From Geobacteraceae bacterium (lineage in GTDB: Bacteria > Desulfobacterota > Desulfuromonadia > Geobacterales > Geobacteraceae): a stretch of DNA of 5,070 nucleotides. Location of the stretch: NCBI GenBank assembly GCA_012797715.1, contig JAAZOO010000455.1:1-5070 (forward strand), written 5' to 3'. The translations under genes and the position numbers were made by a program. The notes below the pieces were generated by a model that made no database searches, was not told where the DNA came from, and was given only the letters and a program-made list of their open reading frames with translations. This document shows positions 1-4,413 of the stretch, piece after piece. Each line of letters begins with the position of its first letter. Position 1 is the stretch's first letter.

Positions 1-80
1 CATCACTCTTCTTCCCCCCCATACCCACGCCTTTCGTCTTTCCCCAATACGTGCTCGGGATAACCGGTTCAACCCGGATT

Positions 81-120
81 CGGCAGGCGGAGTCAGTGGA
101 AGAGAACGCCCCCGACCGAT
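81..120 (+). repeat. Dispersed 40-base intergenic repeat, copy 1
   Basis: This block matches 3112-3152 in the same orientation. Both copies share an identical 14-base start (CGGCAGGCGGAGTC), four unrelated bases, an identical 10-base block (GAAGAGAACG) and an ending of the form ACCGAT. Copy 2 is one base longer. The block lies about 150 bases upstream of the znuA start, similar to the roughly 137 bases between copy 2 and the kinase start. The stem that copy 2 can form is not preserved here, so the conservation looks sequence-based rather than structural. Its function is unknown. Confidence 0.7.
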
Positions 121-125
121 CTTTT

Positions 126-142
126 CAGAATGAAACATTTTG
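126..142. promoter_or_regulatory. Small dyad, possible operator upstream of znuA
   Basis: The bases CAGAATG AAA CATTTTG form a 7-pair inverted repeat, with one G-T pair, around AAA. Zinc-uptake operons are usually repressed by a Fur-family regulator (Zur) that binds AT-rich dyads. The position upstream of znuA fits, but the half-sites do not clearly match the Zur or Fur consensus known from enteric bacteria. The dyad also lies about 65 bases upstream of the best -10 candidate. It is a weak inference. Confidence 0.2.
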
Positions 143-205
143 TAGCACTTCAAGGGTGATCTGACAACGGTTTTGTTCCTTCCGTTCTTCCGCTTCATAT
201 AGCTC

Positions 206-211
206 TAGAAT
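206..211 (+). promoter_or_regulatory. Candidate -10 box for znuACB
   Basis: TAGAAT matches 5 of 6 bases of the sigma-70 -10 consensus and lies 60 bases before the znuA start. No good -35 box sits 16-18 bases upstream. An alternative pairing is TTGTTC (173-178) with CATATA (196-201) at a 17-base spacing, but its -10 is poor. The ten bases CTCTAGAATT containing this box recur exactly at 4372-4381, where a good promoter precedes the response regulator. That makes this -10 more believable. Confidence 0.3.
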
Positions 212-212
212 T

Positions 213-239
213 AGAAACGGCTTTCTGATAGAAAGGAGG
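213..239 (+). promoter_or_regulatory. Alternating hairpins and an unused strong Shine-Dalgarno in the znuA leader
   Basis: AGAAA (213-217), TTTCT (222-226) and AGAAA (230-234) are three arms of which only two can pair at once. The last arm overlaps AAAGGAGG (232-239), an excellent anti-16S match with no ATG, GTG or TTG at a usable distance downstream. The site that serves znuA is GAGGAG at 259-264, seven bases before its ATG. The upstream match could be a ribosome standby site or chance. The stems are short, at five base pairs. Confidence 0.25.
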
Positions 240-271
240 CGTTCCCATCTCTAGGCACGAGGAGATCCATC

Positions 272-1237
272 ATGAGGTTGCGCTGCCTGGCGGTCGTTGC
301 GTGCTTCCTTTTCCTTCCCTGCGTATCCTGCGATACCGGAAGAACCGGGCCGGTGCATGCCGTCAGACTCCGAGTCGTCACCACCCTCTTTCCCCTGTAC
401 GACATCGCACGGTCAATCGGAGGAGACCGGGCAGACGTGACTCTCCTGCTCCCTCCCGGCATGGAGGCCCACAGCTTCGAGCCGAAGCCCGGCGACGTGA
501 TCCGTGTGGGCAAGGCCGACCTCTTTATCTATACGAACCCCGCCATGGAACCGTGGGCCGCCGATATCATCGACGGCATCAACGCAGGCAAGACTCTGGT
601 CATCGACGCAAGCCGCGGCGCGCACCTGCTGAAGGCCGGGAAAAGCCCCGCCTCCCTGCCCGAAATGCACGGTCACGGCGCGGGAAGGAAGCATCACGAT
701 GGAGAAGGGATGGATCCGCACCTGTGGCTCGATTTCGATAACGCCCGCATCATGGTGGACACCATCCTTGCCGGCTTCACTGCGCGTGACCCGGAAAACA
801 GCGCCTGGTATTCCGCCAATGCCGAGGCCTACAAGGCAAAACTGACTGAACTTGACGACCGTTTCCGGGCCGGGCTGGCCGCGTGCGAGAAGAGGGTATT
901 TCTCCATGGAGGCCACTTCGCATTCGGCTACCTTGCAAACCGCTACGGACTCCGCTACGAGTCGGCCTACGCAGTCAGCGGTGACGCTGAGCCTTCCCCG
1001 GCAAAGATAGCGTATCTCATCAGCCGGATGCGGGCACTCGGACTACGCTATATCTTTACCGAGGAACTGGTCGAACCGAGGGTGGCGGAAACCATCGCGC
1101 GGGAAACCGGGGCGAAAATTCTGATGCTTCACGGCGCCCATAATATCAGCAGGGACGACCTGGCGGCCGGCGTCACCTTTTTTTCCCTTATGGAACGGAA
1201 TTTGAGCAATCTCAGGATCGGAATGCAATGCCGGTAG
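272..1237 (+). CDS. znuA: Zinc ABC transporter, periplasmic metal-binding lipoprotein ZnuA
   Basis: This 321-residue protein belongs to the TroA/ZnuA cluster A-I binding proteins, which capture Zn(II) in the periplasm and deliver it to the ABC-3 permease. The N-terminus is a signal sequence with a possible lipobox ending at C20 (VSC, with Cys rather than Leu at -3). D21 would favour inner-membrane retention under the E. coli rule. Expected metal ligands are H67 (in EAHSFEP), H150 (in DPHLWLD) and H215 (in HGGHFAFGYLANRYG). His at the third site, where Mn transporters have Glu, plus a short His-rich loop (H133, H135, H141, H142), favours zinc. The C-terminal stretch from about 286 (LHGAHNIS, then an M-x-x-NL helix) is typical of the family. 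The ATG is the only possible start after an in-frame stop at 212-214, and GAGGAG precedes it. The 3' end overlaps znuC by 10 bases. Confidence 0.93.
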   Translation: MRLRCLAVVACFLFLPCVSCDTGRTGPVHAVRLRVVTTLFPLYDIARSIGGDRADVTLLLPPGMEAHSFEPKPGDVIRVGKADLFIYTNPAMEPWAADIIDGINAGKTLVIDASRGAHLLKAGKSPASLPEMHGHGAGRKHHDGEGMDPHLWLDFDNARIMVDTILAGFTARDPENSAWYSANAEAYKAKLTELDDRFRAGLAACEKRVFLHGGHFAFGYLANRYGLRYESAYAVSGDAEPSPAKIAYLISRMRALGLRYIFTEELVEPRVAETIARETGAKILMLHGAHNISRDDLAAGVTFFSLMERNLSNLRIGMQCR

Positions 1238-1980
1238 ATTCCGTCTCCATAGAAGGACTCTCCTTCGCCTACCAGGGAAACCAGGTGCTGCGGGACATCA
1301 CGTGCGACATCCGGCAGGGTGACTACGTCGGCATCGTCGGTCACAACGGTTCCGGCAAAAGCACGCTGATACGATGCATCCTGGGCCTGAACAGGATTGA
1401 GCACGGGAGGATCAGCCTGCTGGGGGTCCCCCAGCCAGCATTCACCGCATGGGACCGCATCGGCTTCCTGCCTCAGGGGCTGCAACTCTTCAACCCCAAC
1501 TTTCCTGCCACCGTGGAGGAGATTGTCAGGCTCGGCCGGCTGTCGAAGAAACGCTTCCCCCGTCGTTTCCACGTATCCGATAGCGAGGCCGTGGAACGGG
1601 CCTTGGTTCTGATGGGGATATCCTCCCTCGGCAAGCGGCTCATCGGCGAGCTTTCGGGGGGGTTGCGCCAGCGGGCGCTCCTGGCGCGGGCCCTGGTAAA
1701 TGAACCGGAGATCCTCATCCTGGACGAACCCACCACCGCCCTGGACCCGGACACCCGCGAACATTTCTATTCAACCGTGCGCGACCTGAACGTCAATCGT
1801 GGGACGACGATTCTGCTGGTCACCCACGACGCGTCGACAATCGGGCTCTATGCCTCGAAGCTCCTGTACCTGGACAAACGGATACTCTTCTACGGAACAT
1901 TCGAGGAATTCTGCTGTTCCCCGAACATGACCCAGGTCTTCGGACACCACGGCCAGCACCTTATCTGCCGGAGACATTAA
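1228..1980 (+). CDS. znuC: Zinc ABC transporter, ATP-binding protein ZnuC
   Basis: This 250-residue cytoplasmic ATPase would power zinc import as a dimer bound to ZnuB. All ABC motifs are present and intact: Walker A G38-HNGSGKST-46, Q-loop Q83, signature LSGGLRQ (142-148), Walker B ILILDEP (162-168), D-loop ALD (171-173) and switch H200. The protein ends in a His/Cys-rich tail (FGHHGQHLICRRH, from 238), and C229-C230 lie just before it. Similar tails occur in metal-transport ATPases of this type and might sense or hold metal, but that is inference. Its ATG lies inside the last codons of znuA in another frame, indicating translational coupling. AGGA about ten bases upstream is only a modest ribosome site. 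No defect is visible. Confidence 0.94.
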   Translation: MPVDSVSIEGLSFAYQGNQVLRDITCDIRQGDYVGIVGHNGSGKSTLIRCILGLNRIEHGRISLLGVPQPAFTAWDRIGFLPQGLQLFNPNFPATVEEIVRLGRLSKKRFPRRFHVSDSEAVERALVLMGISSLGKRLIGELSGGLRQRALLARALVNEPEILILDEPTTALDPDTREHFYSTVRDLNVNRGTTILLVTHDASTIGLYASKLLYLDKRILFYGTFEEFCCSPNMTQVFGHHGQHLICRRH

Positions 1981-1990
1981 GGAAGCAGCA

Positions 1991-2809
1991 ATGTCATTTG
2001 CCGACATCATTCACTACGCATTCCTCCAGCGGGCGCTCCTTGCCGGGACCCTCATGGCAATCCTCTGCTCCGTGCTCGGCGTGTTTCTTGTCCTGCGCAG
2101 GCTCTCCCTCATCGGAGACGGACTTTCCCATGTGACATTCGGCAGCGTCGCCCTCGCCCTGATGCTGCGCTTCCAGTCGGTCTACACCTCCCTCGCCGCA
2201 ATTCCCTGCGTTCTCATCGCCGCCATCGGCATCCTCAAGATTGCCGATAAGGCCCGTATCTACGGCGACGCCGCCATCGGTATCGTCTCGTCACTGGCAA
2301 TCGCCGTCGGCATTCTGCTCGCAAGCCTTGCCGGCGGCTTCAACGTCGACCTGTTCAGTTACCTCTTCGGGAACATCCTCTCCATCAGCCGCCCAGAGCT
2401 CCTGATAACCGCCTGCCTTTTCGTGATCGTTCTCCTGAATGTTGGTCTTTTCTACAATGAACTGTTTGCCATCACCTTTGATGAAGAGCTTGCCGTTACA
2501 TCCGGCATCAGGGTGGAACGCATCAACACAGTCCTGGTGCTCCTTACGGCCCTGACGGTGGTGCTTGCCATGAAGGTCGTCGGCATCCTGCTGATTTCGG
2601 CGCTGCTGGTCCTGCCCGCGGTCTCCGCGCTGCAACTGGCCCGCGGCTTCAGGACCGCCATTCTCCTGTCCGCCTGCCTGGGCGTCGCCTCGGTAATCGG
2701 CGGGATATTTCTGTCATTCTGCTTGAACCTCCCCACCGGGGCGACGATTATCCTCATCAGCTTTCTCCTGTTTGCAGTCTGCTTCGTTCTGCGGACAGCG
2801 AGAAAGTGA
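1991..2809 (+). CDS. znuB: Zinc ABC transporter, membrane permease ZnuB
   Basis: This 272-residue integral inner-membrane protein of the ABC-3 family forms the zinc channel with ZnuC. About eight or nine hydrophobic segments can be picked out, roughly at residues 15-36, 47-60, 64-83, 94-114, 136-155, 178-194, 196-216, 222-244 and 248-267. Family-typical motifs include GDGLSHVTFG (42-51), DLFSYLFGN (120-128), FDEELAVTSG (163-172, probably the cytoplasmic coupling region) and a KVVGILLISALLVLPA core (195-210). The length is normal for the family. The start is preceded by AAGGAAG at 1979-1985, overlapping the znuC stop codon. znuB closes the operon, and no hairpin with a T-run follows it, so transcripts may run on into the tRNA gene. 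Confidence 0.93.
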   Translation: MSFADIIHYAFLQRALLAGTLMAILCSVLGVFLVLRRLSLIGDGLSHVTFGSVALALMLRFQSVYTSLAAIPCVLIAAIGILKIADKARIYGDAAIGIVSSLAIAVGILLASLAGGFNVDLFSYLFGNILSISRPELLITACLFVIVLLNVGLFYNELFAITFDEELAVTSGIRVERINTVLVLLTALTVVLAMKVVGILLISALLVLPAVSALQLARGFRTAILLSACLGVASVIGGIFLSFCLNLPTGATIILISFLLFAVCFVLRTARK

Positions 2810-2819
2810 AAATTTCAAC

Positions 2820-2848
2820 TTGTATCTCATTTGAGCCTGTGCTAGATT
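2820..2848 (+). promoter_or_regulatory. Likely sigma-70 promoter of tRNA-Lys
   Basis: TTGTAT (2820-2825) and TAGATT (2843-2848) are separated by exactly 17 bases. TG one base before the -10 box gives an extended -10 element. A start near 2855 would leave a 5' leader of about 14 bases before the tRNA. The -35 match is moderate, at 4 of 6. The promoter lies between znuB and the tRNA, so the tRNA need not depend on the zinc operon. Confidence 0.5.
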
Positions 2849-2868
2849 CTAAACCCTTCGAGATATTC

Positions 2869-2944
2869 GGACCGCTAGCTCAGCTGGTAGAGCAGGCGAC
2901 TCTTAATCGTCAGGTCGTAGGTTCGACCCCTACGCGGTCCACCA
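2869..2944 (+). tRNA. tRNA-Lys, anticodon CTT
   Basis: The full 76-base cloverleaf can be drawn by eye. The acceptor GGACCGC pairs with GCGGTCC. The D arm is GCTCAGCTGGTAGAGC. The anticodon stem GGCGA pairs with TCGTC (one G-T pair) around the loop CTCTTAA, which places CTT at positions 34-36. The variable loop is followed by the T arm GTAGG-TTCGACC-CCTAC. Discriminator A and an encoded CCA (2942-2944) complete the 3' end. CTT reads the lysine codon AAG. The gene stands alone between the zinc operon and an intrinsic terminator, with no tRNA neighbour. Confidence 0.97.
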
Positions 2945-2952
2945 CTGCAGAC

Positions 2953-2991
2953 AAGGCTCAACGGGACATCTGTTGAGCCTTTCTTTCTTTT
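2953..2991 (+). terminator. Rho-independent terminator after tRNA-Lys
   Basis: A perfect 10-base-pair stem, AAGGCTCAAC (2953-2962) with GTTGAGCCTT (2972-2981), encloses a nine-base loop. A T-rich run (TTCTTTCTTTT) follows. It begins nine bases after the tRNA CCA. It would end the tRNA transcript and any read-through from znuACB, isolating the downstream kinase gene. Confidence 0.9.
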
Positions 2992-3056
2992 GACACCATT
3001 TCGCAATCATTACCCCTCCCTCCACTTCCGATCAATTTTTTAGAGAACGCCAAGAT

Positions 3057-3085
3057 TTGCCTAGAGTAACACCCCTTTCTATTCT
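3057..3085 (+). promoter_or_regulatory. Possible promoter of the histidine kinase gene
   Basis: TTGCCT (3057-3062) and TATTCT (3080-3085) are 17 bases apart, each matching 4 of 6 consensus bases. TATAGT boxes at 3085 and 3090 are alternative -10 elements but lack a well-placed -35. Transcription from here would give an unusually long leader of about 200 bases before the kinase start. No sigma-54 -24/-12 pair (GG and GC twelve bases apart with the right context) was found here. Confidence 0.3.
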
Positions 3086-3104
3086 ATAGTATAGTAGATA
3101 GAAA
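3076..3104. promoter_or_regulatory. Nested AT-rich dyads, candidate operator
   Basis: An outer inverted repeat TTTCTAT (3076-3082) / ATAGAAA (3098-3104) surrounds an inner palindrome CTATA-G-TATAG (3084-3094). The two centres are one base apart. The dyads overlap the candidate -10 region of the kinase promoter and stand out as AT-rich in a GC-rich neighbourhood. This fits a repressor or response-regulator site, though low-complexity TA sequence makes chance symmetry more likely. Confidence 0.35.
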
Positions 3105-3111
3105 AAGGAAA

Positions 3112-3152
3112 CGGCAGGCGGAGTCGTCCGAAGAGAACGGCTCCGGACCGAT
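3112..3152 (+). repeat. Dispersed intergenic repeat, copy 2
   Basis: This is the second copy of the block at 81-120, 41 bases long and in the same orientation. It keeps the 14-base and 10-base identical stretches. Here the block can also form a nine-pair stem (3119-3127 with 3137-3145, one G-T pair) closing the loop CCGAAGAGA. On the minus strand both copies read in one frame as a peptide like FSS[T/D]DSACR, but no initiation signal supports translation. Confidence 0.7.
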
Positions 3153-3236
3153 TCGTCGCTCCCCCGGCGCTAGGGGGTGCAGGCAGCCCATGGCGACCGA
3201 ACCTTCAGAGCCGGCTCTTCGGAACGTGGGAGCCGG
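3152..3236 (+). other. Folded leader region before the kinase gene
   Basis: Several strong potential stems lie in tandem. TTCGTCGC (3152-3159) pairs with GCGACCGAA (3193-3201) with one bulged C. Inside it is a CCCCC/GGGGG hairpin (3161-3165 with 3173-3177). Downstream are the perfect 12-base palindrome AGAGCCGGCTCT (3207-3218) and an alternative seven-pair stem CCGGCTC (3211-3217) / GAGCCGG (3230-3236). The last two are mutually exclusive. No T-run follows, so it is not an intrinsic terminator. No known riboswitch consensus was recognised. It is possibly a structured 5' UTR or a small RNA, or simply GC-rich intergenic DNA. Confidence 0.35.
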
Positions 3237-3289
3237 AACTGGAAGCAACGAAATCAGGCCCGACATCCCGGCAGTAGCAAAGGATTGGT

Positions 3290-4300
3290 ATGCACCGCTT
3301 AACGTTTACCGTTGACAGGAACCTTATCATTCGCTCCATCGGCACAGGTACAGGGGAGGGCGGAAGCGGGTCATTGCACGCCGCGTGCATGCTCGGACAC
3401 CCCTACCAGCGCTTCTTCCCGGTTTTCCTCAATGGAGAGGTGGATGCGGTGGAAAAGGTCATTCGAGAGGGTACCCCGCTTTTCCTGAAAGCACACCAGA
3501 TCGTCTGCTTCTGCGGAACCATCCATGCAGACATCGCCATTTCACCTCTTCCGGGCGATGATGGTTCCGTTGTCGGCGCTGAAATCACACGGGAAGTGGT
3601 TTCCGGATGCGATAAGACGGGGACGATGTGGAGAGAAAGGCAGCTTATCGATATCGGCAGGAATTCCGCAGCGCTTGCTCACGGGGTGCGAAACCCCCTG
3701 AATGCAATCAAGGGAGCGGTGGTCTACCTGAAGAACGCCTTTGGAAAAGAGCCCACCGTTGTTGAATTTGCCGGGATTATCGAAGAGGAGATTTCCAAGC
3801 TTGATGATTTCATCACGAAATTTCTCAGCACTTCGCTGCTGGAATCGGAGTTCGAGCCCCTTGACGTCAACCGGTTGATCAGCCGGATTCTTGCAGCAAG
3901 CTCCTTCCAGGCGTGCGTAAAAAAGATATCGTTCCAGCCGGACCTCGGTGCTGTTCCCATCATCAAGGCAGACGATTTCCAGCTCGGCCACGCGGTGATG
4001 AACATTATCAATAATGCCATGGAAGCCATGGCCGAAGGGGGGGTTATCCGCCTGAAAACGGGCATGACATGCCGTGACGGACGCGATTTTGTCTTCATAG
4101 AGATTTCCGACAGCGGCGGGGGGATGAAACGGGTGACTCCCTCCGTGGCCTTGGATTCTTCCGGCGGAAACGAGGGCAGAGGATTCGGTCTCTTTCTGAC
4201 ACGGGAGATAGTCCGCCACCACGGAGGACTGATGGAGATTGTCAGCAGAAAGAACCAGGGCACCACCGCCTCCCTTTTTCTTCCCGTTTCTCTGCCCTGA
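3290..4300 (+). CDS. Cytoplasmic PAS-domain sensor histidine kinase
   Basis: This 336-residue protein has no signal peptide or membrane segment, so it should sense a cytoplasmic cue. Residues 1-105 resemble a PAS domain, with cysteines at 33, 73, 75 and 107. A HisKA dimerisation/phosphoacceptor region follows with H131 in AALAHGVRNPLNAIKG. The usual acidic residue after the His is replaced by G132. The HATPase domain is complete: N-box MNIINNAMEAM (237-247), G1 box DSGGG (274-278), and G2 box GRGFGLFL (296-303) followed by an HHGG turn. The layout resembles NtrB-type kinases that pair with sigma-54 activators, which fits the next gene. The only usable start follows a TAG at 3275, with AAAGGA five bases upstream. 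The signal sensed is unknown. Confidence 0.88.
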   Translation: MHRLTFTVDRNLIIRSIGTGTGEGGSGSLHAACMLGHPYQRFFPVFLNGEVDAVEKVIREGTPLFLKAHQIVCFCGTIHADIAISPLPGDDGSVVGAEITREVVSGCDKTGTMWRERQLIDIGRNSAALAHGVRNPLNAIKGAVVYLKNAFGKEPTVVEFAGIIEEEISKLDDFITKFLSTSLLESEFEPLDVNRLISRILAASSFQACVKKISFQPDLGAVPIIKADDFQLGHAVMNIINNAMEAMAEGGVIRLKTGMTCRDGRDFVFIEISDSGGGMKRVTPSVALDSSGGNEGRGFGLFLTREIVRHHGGLMEIVSRKNQGTTASLFLPVSLP

Positions 4301-4309
4301 TTGAATGCA

Positions 4310-4326
4310 TCCGGGCCGGGCCCGGA
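4310..4326 (+). other. GC-rich hairpin between kinase and regulator
   Basis: TCCGGGC and GCCCGGA form a perfect seven-pair stem with a three-base CGG loop, ten bases after the kinase stop codon. A purine-rich stretch follows instead of a T-run, so it is not a standard intrinsic terminator. It could protect the 3' end of the kinase message or slow transcription into the regulator gene. Confidence 0.45.
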
Positions 4327-4351
4327 GCAGGGGGAAGATGGGGAGAAGCCC

Positions 4352-4380
4352 TTGAAAGCACGGGAGTTGTACTCTAGAAT
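4352..4380 (+). promoter_or_regulatory. Sigma-70 promoter before the response regulator
   Basis: TTGAAA (4352-4357) and TAGAAT (4375-4380) each match 5 of 6 consensus bases and are spaced exactly 17 apart. The expected start near 4387 gives a leader of about 27 bases carrying the ribosome site of the regulator. It is the best promoter match in the window. The regulator can therefore be made without the kinase transcript. Confidence 0.6.
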
Positions 4381-4413
4381 TCAGGAAACGGATCAGGTAC
4401 CGGGAGGGGATGG

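Noticed and set aside
2990..3018. TTGACA (2990-2995) as a perfect -35 box for a promoter toward the kinase
   Set aside because: It lies in the terminator T-run and no -10-like sequence is found 15-19 bases downstream, where the DNA is C-rich.
3046..3060. Sigma-54 promoter before the kinase (TTTGC at 3056-3060)
   Set aside because: The required GG twelve bases upstream of the GC is absent; those bases read AACGCC.
81..3152. The two repeat copies as attachment sites or target duplications of a mobile element carrying znuACB and the tRNA
   Set aside because: The copies are imperfect and of unequal length. No integrase, transposase or terminal inverted repeats are present, and neither copy matches the tRNA 3' end.
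3084..3266. Minus-strand 60-codon open frame in the kinase leader
   Set aside because: It has no ribosome site before its ATG, it covers the repeat and stem-forming DNA, and no recognisable domain is seen.
4310..4326. Hairpin after the kinase as an intrinsic terminator
   Set aside because: No T-run follows on the + strand, and none precedes it that would serve the minus strand.
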